Part shown: in pieces, positions 42,836 through 52,070 of the stretch
How positions within the stretch are numbered: position 1 is the first letter of the stretch
Layout of the letters: each line of letters opens with the position of its first letter
NCBI GenBank assembly: GCA_951635545.1
Contig: OX620685.1
Location: 2,542,001 to 2,606,000, forward strand
Reading direction: 5' to 3'
Source of the DNA: CAG-873 sp910578365
GTDB lineage: Bacteria; Bacteroidota; Bacteroidia; Bacteroidales; Muribaculaceae
Length of the DNA: 64,000 nucleotides
Translations under genes and position numbers: made by a program
Notes under the pieces: generated by a model
The model's input: only the letters and a program-made list of their open reading frames with translations
Told to the model about the DNA's origin: nothing
Databases searched by the model: none

Positions 42836-44367
42836 GGTCTGAAGCGGTTGGAGGAATCGGGTTTAACTTTCTTACCGCGACCTTTGCCCTCGCGGTAATA
42901 ACTTATTATGTCTTCGGCCAGGTCGGTGCCGACTTTAGCTACCCGCGTGGCTCGTGTGAGTGGTTTCATGTAGTCGCCGCCATCGGCCAGATAGTCAATG
43001 GTGGCAATGCGGTATGTCTTATCCGGATCGATTGGCTTGCCGTTGATTTTAACACTGTTTATACGTCCGGGAGTATTGCCGTTTTCCGATTTTAGGGCCG
43101 GAGTATACACCACATCGGCTTGCCGGCTAACTGCGGTGACACGCCCCTGGGCCATTACATTGAAGGCGTCGAGCAGGTCGCTGCCCTTTATGTCGAGAAC
43201 CACCGAGGCGTTGCCGAAAGGCAGCATCTCCAGTATGTAACCTTTGCCTACATTGCCTTTTGGCAGGCCGCGGCGTATGCCGCCGTCGTTCATTATAGCA
43301 AAGTCTACACCGCCTACAGCCTCCTGTGCGCGGTCGTACATAAAGTCGCTGAGAAAGTTTTTAAGTTCCTCGCTGCCTTGCGGCATTTCAGCGGTGGCCT
43401 GAAAAACTTTTAGATTGTAGAGCGAGTCGAGCCCTTGCTGATATGGTTTTAGCCATTCTTTGAGCTGAGGGTCGGCTTTGGAGTCGAAGCGGTTGTCGAT
43501 GGTTATGAGCGACGGCTCGATGCTCAGTTTTTCGAGGTCTATGTCGATTTTGCCCAGATTCCGGCCATATTTTCCGGCCTGGACAATAATAACTTCGTTG
43601 TTGTCGAGATCGTTGATCTTGTATGGTTTGTCGTCGATTTCGGGCCCTACCACGTCGTGCGAGTGGCCGCCTATAATCAGGTCGATATTGCGCGAGTTGC
43701 GAGCCAGTGCCATGTCGGTGAGGTCGGCGCCGGCTGTATTGTATCCAATGTGGGTTATGGCCACTACCATGTCGCAGTGCTCTATGTTGCGTAGCCACCA
43801 TGCGGCGGCATTGGCGGCCTGTATGCCGTCGAGGTACTTTACGCCTTCGGCTTTGCCGGGCGCAATCATGCCTTCGGGGTCGAGGTTTATGGCGAAGAAA
43901 CCAATGCGTTTGCCATCGAATTCCTTTATGGTAGCCGGTTTGAACATGCCGTCGAGGGCCGAATGGCTCAGATTGTAGTTGGTGGCCAGCAGTTCGGCTT
44001 TGGAGTTGCTGAGCACACGGGCAATGGAGTCGGCGGTGATGTCAAATTCATGGTTGCCGAGAATTCGCATGTCGTAGCCCAGTTCGTTCATCAGCTGCTG
44101 TTCGACTTTGCCGCCGTATAGATAAAAGTATAGCGAGCCCTGCACAAAGTCGCCGGCATCGATTAGCAGCGAGTTTTTTTCGGCCAGGCGTATACTGTCG
44201 ATAGCCGCCTTTCGGCGTAGGATGCCCCCTTCGCCGCTTTCTTCGGGGTCGATATGCGAGTGGGTGTCGTTGGTGTGCATTATCACCAGGTGTTCGGCGT
44301 TAGCCGGCTGAAGCGCTGCCGAAGCGGCCAATAACAGAGCAATCGCCGGGGAGAGGATTCTATTCAT
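42832..44367 (-). CDS. 5'-nucleotidase / UDP-sugar hydrolase (UshA-like)
   Basis: 511 residues from MNRILSPAIALLLAASAALQ, a signal peptide; an ATG six codons upstream is possible but breaks the peptide. The N-terminal metallophosphoesterase has IMHTNDTHSHIDP (D/H metal site), DAGDFVQGS, LGNHEFD and IGGHSHDVV. The C-terminal 5_nucleotid_C domain has DFAIMNDGGIRRGL, FGNASVVLDIKG and YLADGGDYM. It acts in the periplasm, stripping phosphate from nucleotides. In some Bacteroides the two domains are split into two genes; here they are joined. It is the first gene of the pair with the GH3 fusion. Confidence 0.9.
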   Translation of the reverse strand: MNRILSPAIALLLAASAALQPANAEHLVIMHTNDTHSHIDPEESGEGGILRRKAAIDSIRLAEKNSLLIDAGDFVQGSLYFYLYGGKVEQQLMNELGYDMRILGNHEFDITADSIARVLSNSKAELLATNYNLSHSALDGMFKPATIKEFDGKRIGFFAINLDPEGMIAPGKAEGVKYLDGIQAANAAAWWLRNIEHCDMVVAITHIGYNTAGADLTDMALARNSRNIDLIIGGHSHDVVGPEIDDKPYKINDLDNNEVIIVQAGKYGRNLGKIDIDLEKLSIEPSLITIDNRFDSKADPQLKEWLKPYQQGLDSLYNLKVFQATAEMPQGSEELKNFLSDFMYDRAQEAVGGVDFAIMNDGGIRRGLPKGNVGKGYILEMLPFGNASVVLDIKGSDLLDAFNVMAQGRVTAVSRQADVVYTPALKSENGNTPGRINSVKINGKPIDPDKTYRIATIDYLADGGDYMKPLTRATRVAKVGTDLAEDIISYYREGKGRGKKVKPDSSNRFRP

Positions 44368-44396
44368 TCTGTATTTAACATTCAATGTCTAATGTT

Positions 44397-44448
44397 AAAG
44401 GTTAAATGCTAAATGAGGGTTTTACACTGCATTTAACATTTAACCTTT
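44397..44448 (-). terminator. AT-rich hairpin after prs
   Basis: AAAGGTTAAATGCTAAATG (44397-44415) pairs with CATTTAACATTTAACCTTT (44430-44448), with one G-T wobble in 19 and a 14-nt loop. It lies 24 bp after the prs stop. Further TTTAACATT motifs nearby add alternative pairings. Confidence 0.5.
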
Positions 44449-44471
44449 ATTATTTGCCTGGTTGACAGGCG

Positions 44472-45416
44472 TTATTTGATAAGATACTGCGACGAGATCG
44501 ATTCGTTGTTATGTACCCGACGGATAGTGTCGGCAAACAGGCGGGCAACCGACAGAATGGTACACTTGGTGCAGCTGCCGCTATATGGAATTGAGTTGGT
44601 GAAAATCATTTCGGTGAGGGCGCAGCCCTGAACACGTTCCGAGGCAGGGTCGCTCATAATGGCGTGGCTTGCCAGAGCGCGAACCGACTTGGCTCCGTTG
44701 GCCATCATCAGGTCGGCAGCCTTGGTTATGGTGCCGGCGGTGTCCACCATATCGTCGACCAGAATCACGTTTTTGTCCTTAACGTCGCCGATTACAGTCA
44801 TGGTAGCCACCACGTTAGCTTTTGCGCGCTGCTTGTGGCAGAGTACCAGAGGCACGTTGAGGTATTTGGCATAGCTGTTGGCGCGTTTGGCACCGCCTAC
44901 GTCGGGGGTAGCTATTACCATGTCTTCCAGATTCAGGCTCTGGATATAAGGAATGAACACGCTCGAAGCGTATAGGTGGTCGACGGGAACATCGAAGAAG
45001 CCCTGAATCTGGTCGGCGTGCAGGTCCATGGTTATCACACGGTCAACGCCGGCTGCAGTAAGCAGGTTGCTCACCAGCTTGGCGGCGATTGATACACGGG
45101 GTTTGTCTTTGCGGTCCTGGCGGGCCCAGCCGAAGTAGGGGATTACGGCAGCCACGGTCTTGGCTGAGGCACGCCTGGCGGCGTCAATCATCAGCAGCAG
45201 TTCCATGAGGTTGTCGCTGTTGGGGAATGTCGACTGTACGAGGTAAACTTCGCAACCGCGGATAGATTCTTCAAATGATACTTCGAATTCGCCATCGGCG
45301 AAGCGCTGTATGTTCATTTTACCGAGTTCCACACCGAGATCGTTGCAGATTTCCTCAGCCATGTAGCGCGACTTTGTGCCGGCGAATACCTTGATAGGGG
45401 GAAGTGACGAGTTCAT
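44472..45416 (-). CDS. prs: Ribose-phosphate pyrophosphokinase
   Basis: This enzyme makes PRPP from ribose 5-phosphate and ATP for nucleotide, histidine and tryptophan synthesis. The 314-residue chain has FAGTKSRYMAEEICNDLG at the start, RFADGEFEVSFEESIRGCEV, the PYFGWARQDRKDKPR flexible loop, MDLHADQIQGFFDVPVDHL, and the PRPP loop VILVDDMVDTAGT near residue 222. Start MNSSLPPIKVF. It ends about 24 bp before an AT-rich hairpin. Confidence 0.96.
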   Translation of the reverse strand: MNSSLPPIKVFAGTKSRYMAEEICNDLGVELGKMNIQRFADGEFEVSFEESIRGCEVYLVQSTFPNSDNLMELLLMIDAARRASAKTVAAVIPYFGWARQDRKDKPRVSIAAKLVSNLLTAAGVDRVITMDLHADQIQGFFDVPVDHLYASSVFIPYIQSLNLEDMVIATPDVGGAKRANSYAKYLNVPLVLCHKQRAKANVVATMTVIGDVKDKNVILVDDMVDTAGTITKAADLMMANGAKSVRALASHAIMSDPASERVQGCALTEMIFTNSIPYSGSCTKCTILSVARLFADTIRRVHNNESISSQYLIK

Positions 45417-45497
45417 AAATAATTATGATAATGTATAATGATTGAAGTTGTTCTTTATAATGATGAATAATGTTGAATTGGCACTGAAGCGTTAGGC

Positions 45498-47204
45498 CTA
45501 TTGCCGTATGTCCTTGATTTTATTGTTCTGCATTTTCCAGATTACAGCGCCGTGGGCCGGCACTCTGGAGATGAAAGGCAGAGTGGAGCAAAAGTTTTTG
45601 GGTGCTTTCTCGCCTCCGAGCAGTTCGGTTGCCTTTACCGAACCTTCAGGCAGGCCGAGGGTGTTGAAGGCGTGTCGGGGCAGTGTTACCGAAATCTCTT
45701 TGTCGCGGTCGCTGAAGTTCGCTATGATAAGAAGGGTATCGTCGTCGGTCGAGCGCAGGTAGGCATAGTCGCGGTGAGGGTCCAGCCCGGGGTTATGATA
45801 GTTTACATACATAAGGTCGAAGAAGCGCCCCTCGCGCAGTGCTTTTTCTTTGTTGCACAGTGTTAGCAGGCGGGCGTAGAAGTCGCGCAACTGCTTGCGG
45901 CGCTCGTTGAGTATACCGTTGCAGAGTCCTTTGTTGAGCCATGAGCGCAGCGATGCCACGCTCCAGTAGTCAAATATGGTGGTGCGTCCGTCGCGTCCGC
46001 TGTAGCCTTCGGCATCCATACCGCGTTCGCCGAGTTCCTGGCCCATGTAAATCATCATTGCTCCGCTGTTGATAGTGGCGCTGACTGTGAGCGAGGCTCT
46101 TACGCGGTCGGCGTCGCCGGCGTAGAAGTCCGATGCAAAGCGTTGTTCGTCGTGGTTCTCCAGAAAGTTGAGCATGTGGTTGGATATGCCCTCCACAGTC
46201 TGCCAGCAGCTGGTGATATTTGCGGCGCTGGTGTTGTGGCATTCCACTCCGCGCAGGGTATCGTATAGAGTTACCTTGTCGTATAGATAGTCGAAACCTC
46301 CATCGAATATATATGGGCGGTAGAGTGCCACATCGTAAATCTCGGCTATGAAAATCACATCGGGGTAATGCGATTTTACGTTGGCTATCGCCCACTTCCA
46401 GAATTCGAGCGGCACCATGTGTACCATGTCGCAGCGGAATCCGTCGACACCTTTTGCGGCCCAGTAGCGCAGTATGTGCAGCATCTTGAACCATGTGTCG
46501 GGTATAGGGTCGAAATGGCGTGTATGATCGCCGTAGTCTACTCCGTAGTTGAGTTTTATGGTGTCGTACCAGTCGAACTTGCCGGGGAATGCCGTGAAGC
46601 AGTCGTTGCCCGACGCACGTGCGGGAAACTCCACGTAAGCCTCTTTGCCTTCGCCAAGGTCTACGCCTTCGGGGGAGAACTTCTGACGGGTAATATAGTA
46701 GAAGTTGTTGGAGGGGCTGAAGAACATCTCGGGGTTATCGTCATGGCCAAGGTCCTCAATGCCTTTTGGCTTGACGTCGGAGGCGTACTCGCGTGCCACA
46801 TGGTTGGGCACGAAGTCAATGATAATTTTCATACCCTCTTTGTGGGTGCGCTTCACCAGGTCGTCGAATTCATCGAGCCGCTTGTCGACATTCACCGCCA
46901 GGTCAGGGTCGATGTCGTAGTAGTCGGTGATGGCGTACGGGCTGCCGGCGTGCCCCTTTATCACATGCGGGTTGTGGCGCCGGATGCCGTATGCGGTGTA
47001 GTCGGCGTCGTGCGAGTGTTCGATTACGCCGGTGTACCATACATGTGTGATGCCGAGGTTCTTTATGGCCTTTAGTACAGTGGGTGTGATATCGGCGAGT
47101 TTGCCGCTGCCGTTCTGCTCCAGGGTGCCGTTGGGTACCGGAGAGTCGCAGTAGTTGCTGAACAGTCGAGGCAGCAGCTGATATATAATCGGACGTGTGG
47201 TCAT
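45498..47204 (-). CDS. GH13 alpha-amylase-family enzyme
   Basis: 568 residues from MTTRPIIYQLLPRLFSN; the frame extends 12 codons further, but this ATG overlaps the patatin stop and starts the family-like sequence. There is no signal peptide, so it is cytoplasmic. The GH13 barrel shows IIIDFVPNHVAREY (region I), GVDGFRCDMVHMVP (nucleophile Asp), DVIFIAEIYD (acid/base Glu) and FLENHDEQRFAS (third Asp), then a C-terminal beta-domain. It probably processes glycogen or imported maltodextrins; exact specificity is unclear. It overlaps the patatin gene by 4 bp and follows it in one transcript. Confidence 0.9.
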   Translation of the reverse strand: MTTRPIIYQLLPRLFSNYCDSPVPNGTLEQNGSGKLADITPTVLKAIKNLGITHVWYTGVIEHSHDADYTAYGIRRHNPHVIKGHAGSPYAITDYYDIDPDLAVNVDKRLDEFDDLVKRTHKEGMKIIIDFVPNHVAREYASDVKPKGIEDLGHDDNPEMFFSPSNNFYYITRQKFSPEGVDLGEGKEAYVEFPARASGNDCFTAFPGKFDWYDTIKLNYGVDYGDHTRHFDPIPDTWFKMLHILRYWAAKGVDGFRCDMVHMVPLEFWKWAIANVKSHYPDVIFIAEIYDVALYRPYIFDGGFDYLYDKVTLYDTLRGVECHNTSAANITSCWQTVEGISNHMLNFLENHDEQRFASDFYAGDADRVRASLTVSATINSGAMMIYMGQELGERGMDAEGYSGRDGRTTIFDYWSVASLRSWLNKGLCNGILNERRKQLRDFYARLLTLCNKEKALREGRFFDLMYVNYHNPGLDPHRDYAYLRSTDDDTLLIIANFSDRDKEISVTLPRHAFNTLGLPEGSVKATELLGGEKAPKNFCSTLPFISRVPAHGAVIWKMQNNKIKDIRQ

Positions 47205-48043
47205 TGTTCTGTGGTGTTGATATGTTCGGCCTGCTTCCATAGTCCGGCTTCGCGCAGTGCACGCCTTGTGTGGATATAGCCGCTGGTAAAAACAGTAGTT
47301 ATATTTTTGAGGTCGAAGACTTTGTATCGCGAAATCTCGGGGGTTTCAATCGAGAGATCACAACTGGCCATGTCTTTTATCTGGTTTGAACGCAGCATTA
47401 TATGGTAGGTGCGCATGGCCACGCCAAGAATGGAGTCGGCCGAGTCGAGTTTGCCCGGCAGCGGGCTGCAGTTCACACCTATCAGGTAGTCGCATTTATC
47501 GCGTATAATCCAAGCCGGATGGTTGCGCATAAGTCCGCCGTCGACGTAGTTCACACCGTCGATTTCGACCGGAGGGAACACCAGCGGAATGGAGCACGAG
47601 GCAATCATGCGCGGACCTATCTCGCCGGTATGAAACTCGGCAGGGCGCGCATTGTCGAAGTCGGTTACGCCCAGATATACAGGTAATTTCAAATCCTCGA
47701 GCCGGTTGGCCGGAGCTATGCGCTTGAGTATGAAATCGCGAAAGCGGCCGGGGTTGAAAAAGCCGCCGTGTTGGATGCGCAACTTGGCGAAACTGCTGAA
47801 GCCCGATTCGGCGAACAGTTGCGGAATTTCTTTGGGGCTTACACCGGCGGCGTACAGCACGGCAACAACAGAGCCGGCACTCACTCCGGCTATGACATCG
47901 GGCTTGAGCCCCGCTTCTTCAATAGCCATCAGAGCGCCTGCGTGGGCAAAGCCGCGTGCTCCGCCGCCACTCAGGGCTATGCCAAGGCGATAAGGCCGCT
48001 TAAACTCTTTGCCTGTAGATGCTTGTGTACTGCTCGACTCCAT
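47201..48043 (-). CDS. Patatin-like phospholipase
   Basis: 280 residues. The patatin core shows GIALSGGGARGFAHAGAL (oxyanion Gly-rich loop near residue 25), DVIAGVSAGSVVAVLYA (nucleophile Ser, GxSxG) and the YVDGGLMRNHPA motif with the catalytic Asp (about residue 175). The YRLGIALSGG start without signal peptide suggests a cytoplasmic or membrane-associated acylhydrolase like RssA. It is the first gene of a pair; its stop overlaps the amylase ATG (ATGA). A -7 box TACATTTG lies 16 bp before its start. Confidence 0.87.
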   Translation of the reverse strand: MESSSTQASTGKEFKRPYRLGIALSGGGARGFAHAGALMAIEEAGLKPDVIAGVSAGSVVAVLYAAGVSPKEIPQLFAESGFSSFAKLRIQHGGFFNPGRFRDFILKRIAPANRLEDLKLPVYLGVTDFDNARPAEFHTGEIGPRMIASCSIPLVFPPVEIDGVNYVDGGLMRNHPAWIIRDKCDYLIGVNCSPLPGKLDSADSILGVAMRTYHIMLRSNQIKDMASCDLSIETPEISRYKVFDLKNITTVFTSGYIHTRRALREAGLWKQAEHINTTEQ

Positions 48044-48059
48044 CGGTGCAAAACTTGGT

Positions 48060-48067
48060 GCAAATGT
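48060..48067 (-). promoter_or_regulatory. -7 box of the patatin-amylase pair
   Basis: TACATTTG on the minus strand, 16 bp before the ATG at 48043. A TTGG lies 17 bp upstream, slightly short of the usual spacing. Confidence 0.5.
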
Positions 48068-48113
48068 ACAAAAAAAATCCTAAACCAAGGCATGCACTAT
48101 AAGATTTTTTCAG

Positions 48114-48121
48114 TACTTTTG
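48114..48121 (+). promoter_or_regulatory. -7 box of purN
   Basis: TACTTTTG lies 4 bp before the purN ATG at 48126. No clean -33 box is found. It diverges from the patatin promoter about 45 bp away. Confidence 0.5.
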
Positions 48122-48125
48122 TACT

Positions 48126-48695
48126 ATGCAAAAGAAGAGAATAGCCGTGTTTGCCTCAGGCAGCGGCACCAATGCCGAACGAATCATACGCTACTTTCGT
48201 CAAAGCGATATCGCCGAAGTGGCTGTGCTGGTGTGCAACCGCCCCGGGGCAGGTGCGATTGACCGTGCCCGAAGCCTCGGTGTGCCGGTGGAACTGCTCG
48301 ACCGCACACAGATTAATACCCCCGAAGTGATGAATCCAATGTTCGACCGATACGCTGTCGACCTTGTGGTGCTGGCAGGATTCCTGCTGATGGTGCCCGG
48401 GTTTATACTAAGCCGTTTCGACAACAGGGTTCTTAACATACATCCGTCGCTGCTGCCCAAATTCGGCGGCAAAGGCATGTACGGACACCACGTACACGAG
48501 GCTGTGATTGCCGCCGGCGAAACAGTCACCGGTATTACCGTACATCTGGTAAGCGAGCAGTGCGACGGCGGCAAAATACTATTTCAGGCTCAGCTGCCGG
48601 TAGACCCGGCCGACAGCGCCGCCGACATCGAACGCAAAGTACATCAGCTCGAATATATACACTATCCGCAGCAAATCGAGCGTATGCTGCAGTAA
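48126..48695 (+). CDS. purN: Phosphoribosylglycinamide formyltransferase
   Basis: This purine biosynthesis enzyme transfers the formyl group from 10-formyl-THF to GAR. The 189-residue chain shows AVFASGSGTNAERI (phosphate loop), VLAGFLLMVPGFI, the LNIHPSLLPKFGGKGMYG catalytic segment with Asn/His, and GITVHLVSEQCDGGKIL with the final catalytic Asp. It lies alone, divergent from the patatin gene. Confidence 0.95.
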   Translation: MQKKRIAVFASGSGTNAERIIRYFRQSDIAEVAVLVCNRPGAGAIDRARSLGVPVELLDRTQINTPEVMNPMFDRYAVDLVVLAGFLLMVPGFILSRFDNRVLNIHPSLLPKFGGKGMYGHHVHEAVIAAGETVTGITVHLVSEQCDGGKILFQAQLPVDPADSAADIERKVHQLEYIHYPQQIERMLQ

Positions 48696-48723
48696 ACAGC
48701 CCTTAGCGCGCGAATCATACATT

Positions 48724-48755
48724 ATTATCATACTACTTGATTATCATACTACTTG
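48724..48755. repeat. Tandem 16-bp duplication before the CotH-like gene
   Basis: ATTATCATACTACTTG occurs twice in direct tandem (48724-48739, 48740-48755), ending 2 bp before the first ATG. It probably spans the ribosome-binding region. Confidence 0.9.
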
Positions 48756-48757
48756 CC

Positions 48758-50656
48758 ATGATGAAAAAATTATTACCGGCCATGCTGTGCGCGGCTTTCT
48801 GCTGCACAACGGCATTGGCCGACGACCGCCGCGACGGCGACGGCTATCTCGAAATGTATCTGCGCGGCGACATGACTGACTCATGGAGCTGCCGCGATGC
48901 CTACCGGTTCAGCCGTCAGGGCGACACTTACACTCTGCACCTCGACCGTCTTGACGGTGAATTCAAAATTTCGGGCACCGACTGGAATTTCAACTACGGT
49001 GCTATGGCGGACGGCGTGGGCGCCGTGACCGGCTCTGTAGCTATCGACGGCTACTCCAACGGTGCGAACTTCCGGGCCGGAAACCTCACCGACGTGACCA
49101 TACACTTTGAGCTTGGCACCGAATTCAAATCGCCCAATTGCATATATATAAGTGTAGGCGGCCGGGAGCCTGACATTCCGCCCGTATCAGGGCTCTCGGG
49201 CACTTTGCCGGTAATATATATAAATGTGTACAACGCCGACCGCAGCGGCTATGACAACGAAATCATCGACCGCAATCTCGCGCATAAAAACTACTTCGCC
49301 GGCGAATATTGGCTCGACACCAACGGCTGCAGCTGGCTCGAAGAACTCGGAGCCGAAAGGGTAGGCTCGGCGCAAGAACCGCTGCCCCTCGAAATCAAGG
49401 CGCGCGGAAACTACACCCGTACCGCCTTCGCCAAGAAACCGTTCAAACTAAAACTCGGCGCCAAACAGACGTTGCTTGGTCTGAGCAAAAGCAAACATTT
49501 TGCCCTCCTGGCACACGCCGATGACAACTTCGGCTACCTCCGTAACTTTACCGGCTTCAGTCTGGGCCGCCGTATAGGCTTGCCGTGGACCCCGTGGCAG
49601 CAGCCTGTGGAGGTGGTAATCAACGGCGACTACCGAGGCCTGTATTTCCTTACTGAAAGCATTCGGATAGAGGGCGACAGAGTGAATATAACCGAACTCG
49701 ATGACAATGTGAGCGACGGCGCACTGGTGTCGGGAGGGTATCTGGTGGAGCTCGACAATTATGACGAAGACAACCAGATAAGCCTCGACGAAAAGTCGTG
49801 TGTCGAAGGCCAGACTCTTGACCGTCTGCGTGTCACCTGGGACACCCCCGAAGAGTATTCCTCTCTGCAGAAGCGATTCATAACCGAGCAGTTTACCGCC
49901 ATCAACGACCTGGTGGGCGCCAACTCCGACCAACTCTGGAGTTACCTCGACCTTGACGATGCCGTGCGCTATTACCTGGTGGAGGAATTGATATCGCACA
50001 CCGAGGCATACCACGGCTCGACTTACATGTTCCGCGACTTCGGCGAAGGGCAGAAGTGGCATTTCTCGCCCCTGTGGGACTGCGGCAACGCCTTCAACGG
50101 CGACATACACGACTTTTTCTATAATTGCGACCCCTTTGGCAATACCTGGATACCATCGATGCGCTCCAATGCAACCTTCAACCAAAAACTCTCTGCCACC
50201 TGGGCCTGGTTTATGAACAACGGTTACAACGGAATAATAGAGGAAATCGATGAATATGTGGCTCATATCAGCGAGGCCGCCAAGGCCGACCGCCGGCGCT
50301 GGGCCGGCGCCCGACGGCCCGATGCCGACGGCGCTGTCGATGTGGTCGACAACAGCGACATGGCAACCCGCCGCAATAGTGTGGTGAACCATCTGAACGG
50401 CAAAATCGAGTGGCTGAAAGATTGTTTCGGTGACTATACGCAGATGCCGTCCTCAGAGCCTGAGCGCGACAATACAGCCGCGGCTCCGCTGCCCGACTAT
50501 GCAAAGCCCGCCGTCGGTGCGCTGGGTGATATTGTGACATATAAAGATGCCCGGCCGGAATACTACAATCTGCAGGGTATGCGTGTCGACAGTCCTGTCC
50601 ATGGCCGTATCTACATAGTGGTACAGGGTGCACAGGCCTATAAGATAAAGTATTGA
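48758..50656 (+). CDS. CotH-kinase-family secreted protein
   Basis: 632 residues with a signal peptide MMKKLLPAMLCAAFCCTTALA; the adjacent ATG at 48761 is equivalent. An N-terminal beta-domain (about 25-150) precedes the CotH-like kinase fold: EIKARGNYTRTAFAKKPFKLKL (nucleotide-binding Arg/Lys), GLYFLTESIRIEGDRVNI, GGYLVELDNYDEDN, and the metal site HFSPLWDCGNAFNGD. A short C-terminal region (EYYNLQGMRVDSPVHGRIYIV) resembles the sorting-like tails of Bacteroidota surface proteins. Bacillus CotH phosphorylates secreted coat proteins; the substrate here is unknown. A 16-bp tandem repeat precedes the start. Confidence 0.8.
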   Translation: MMKKLLPAMLCAAFCCTTALADDRRDGDGYLEMYLRGDMTDSWSCRDAYRFSRQGDTYTLHLDRLDGEFKISGTDWNFNYGAMADGVGAVTGSVAIDGYSNGANFRAGNLTDVTIHFELGTEFKSPNCIYISVGGREPDIPPVSGLSGTLPVIYINVYNADRSGYDNEIIDRNLAHKNYFAGEYWLDTNGCSWLEELGAERVGSAQEPLPLEIKARGNYTRTAFAKKPFKLKLGAKQTLLGLSKSKHFALLAHADDNFGYLRNFTGFSLGRRIGLPWTPWQQPVEVVINGDYRGLYFLTESIRIEGDRVNITELDDNVSDGALVSGGYLVELDNYDEDNQISLDEKSCVEGQTLDRLRVTWDTPEEYSSLQKRFITEQFTAINDLVGANSDQLWSYLDLDDAVRYYLVEELISHTEAYHGSTYMFRDFGEGQKWHFSPLWDCGNAFNGDIHDFFYNCDPFGNTWIPSMRSNATFNQKLSATWAWFMNNGYNGIIEEIDEYVAHISEAAKADRRRWAGARRPDADGAVDVVDNSDMATRRNSVVNHLNGKIEWLKDCFGDYTQMPSSEPERDNTAAAPLPDYAKPAVGALGDIVTYKDARPEYYNLQGMRVDSPVHGRIYIVVQGAQAYKIKY

Positions 50657-50671
50657 CCTCCAGTCCGGACG

Positions 50672-51577
50672 CTACAGCCATGAGCTCACGCGCTCGCGGA
50701 TAGCCGCCGACTCGCTGAGCATTTTTACCAGTTCGCGCATAGAGCGCTTGTGGTAGCTGTCGCTGAGCGTGTGTACACATCCGGCCATTTCATTGTTAGG
50801 CAGGTCGAGCGGTATGGCTTTCACACCGGTAATATTGTGTGTGGTGGCCTCGGCAAGAACAGTTGCAAGGTTACTGCCGCCTACAAGTTTGAGCAATATA
50901 TTTACCTCGTTCAGTTCGATGCGCACGCGCAGATTCAGGCCGTGCGCATTTTCTGTAACCGCGTCGAAGTGGTTGCGGGCCTGCAGTCCTTTCGAGGGCA
51001 GGGCCAGGTCGTAGCGGCTAAGCTCCTCAAGAGTTACTTTAGGCAGACGGGCCAGCGGATGGTGTTCGTTGACTATTGCCGCCAGGTAGTTCTGGAACAG
51101 TATGTGGGTGTCGATGCCTACGAGTTTCTGCGGAGGTCGGAAGGCGAGTACAAAATCCACATCGCGGCTGCGCAGCATATCCATCAGCTCGGTCACCGGC
51201 TTGTAGTATATATTCAGCTTTACACCGGGGTAAAGCTTCATGAAGTCGAGCAGCGTTTCGGTGAGAATAGGGCTGAAAGAGTAGGTCACCCCTATGTTGA
51301 GCGTGCCGGCAAGCAGACGGTTGAGGTCGGTCATACGGTCGAGGCACAGTTGGGCTTCGTGGAGAGTGCGCAGGGCGTACGGCAGCAGCTCGCTGCCGGC
51401 TTCGGTGAGCTGCACAGTGCGGCTGTCGCGCATAAACAGCGGCGCTCCGATTTCGAGTTCGAGCTGCTTTATCTGCTGCGAAAGGGTGCTTTGGGTAATG
51501 AACAGCGCGCGCGAGGCCTCGGAGAAGTTCAGAGTTTCGGCTGTCTTTACAAAGTATCTGAGTTGGCGTAATTCCAT
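50672..51577 (-). CDS. LysR-family transcriptional regulator
   Basis: 301 residues. The winged HTH is at residues 1-60 (MELRQLRYFVKTAETLNFSEASRALFITQSTLSQQIKQLE), followed by a linker helix and a periplasmic-binding-type effector domain (about 90-295, GTLNIGVTYSFSPIL). It is the last gene of a set with the split ThrE exporter, 6 bp after it, so it probably regulates that exporter or responds to its substrate. It is like CynR/OxyR-type members in length; the effector is unknown. Its stop lies 15 bp from the convergent CotH-like gene's stop. Confidence 0.9.
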   Translation of the reverse strand: MELRQLRYFVKTAETLNFSEASRALFITQSTLSQQIKQLELEIGAPLFMRDSRTVQLTEAGSELLPYALRTLHEAQLCLDRMTDLNRLLAGTLNIGVTYSFSPILTETLLDFMKLYPGVKLNIYYKPVTELMDMLRSRDVDFVLAFRPPQKLVGIDTHILFQNYLAAIVNEHHPLARLPKVTLEELSRYDLALPSKGLQARNHFDAVTENAHGLNLRVRIELNEVNILLKLVGGSNLATVLAEATTHNITGVKAIPLDLPNNEMAGCVHTLSDSYHKRSMRELVKMLSESAAIRERVSSWL

Positions 51578-51583
51578 AATATA

Positions 51584-52066
51584 TTAACGAGTTGCCTGAA
51601 AAGATATTTTCTTTAACACAAAAATAGGAGTAGTTGCTCCTATTACAAGCCCCATGAGTATGAAAAGGCAGGTGAGGCCGTTGCTGGCAAACAGATAAAA
51701 ATAGTGGTTGAACTCGCCCTCGCTGCCACGGTACATGCACATCACCAGGCCGCCGAAGGTTTTGTAGGCATACACACCCGGTATCATGGGCAGCAGCGAA
51801 GGAAAAAGGCTGGTTTCGGCAGGCATTGCAGCTACCGGCGACAGCAGTACGGCAAGCAGCCCCACCAGCAGTGCAGCCAAGGTAGAGGCTATGACTATGT
51901 GGAGGCCGAGAACAGTCTGCTGCATGAGCAAAAATCGGGCCGAGTGGCCTATGGCAGCCAACAGGGCGCAGTAGAAATATGCCCGCCGCGGCGGGTTGCT
52001 GATGGCGGCAAAGCCTATTGCCGCAAGGGCGGCGAATAATCCGTCTTGTAAAAATTCGAGTAACAT
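51584..52066 (-). CDS. Threonine/serine exporter family protein, C-terminal half (ThrE_2)
   Basis: 160 residues from MLLEFLQDGLFAALAAIGFAA; an upstream ATG would lie inside the neighbouring gene. Five hydrophobic segments include ISNPPRRAYFYCALLAAIGH, ASTLAALLVGLLAVLLSPV and LFPSLLPMIPGVYAYKTFGGL (the family PxIPG motif). It forms the membrane half of a two-gene ThrE-type exporter with the gene at 52071. It starts 4 bp after that gene's stop. Confidence 0.83.
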   Translation of the reverse strand: MLLEFLQDGLFAALAAIGFAAISNPPRRAYFYCALLAAIGHSARFLLMQQTVLGLHIVIASTLAALLVGLLAVLLSPVAAMPAETSLFPSLLPMIPGVYAYKTFGGLVMCMYRGSEGEFNHYFYLFASNGLTCLFILMGLVIGATTPIFVLKKISFQATR

Positions 52067-52070
52067 TTTA

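Noticed and set aside
44386..44471. AT-rich TTTAACATT repeats as an attachment site or IS remnant
   Set aside because: They fold as a hairpin just after prs and are better explained as its terminator.
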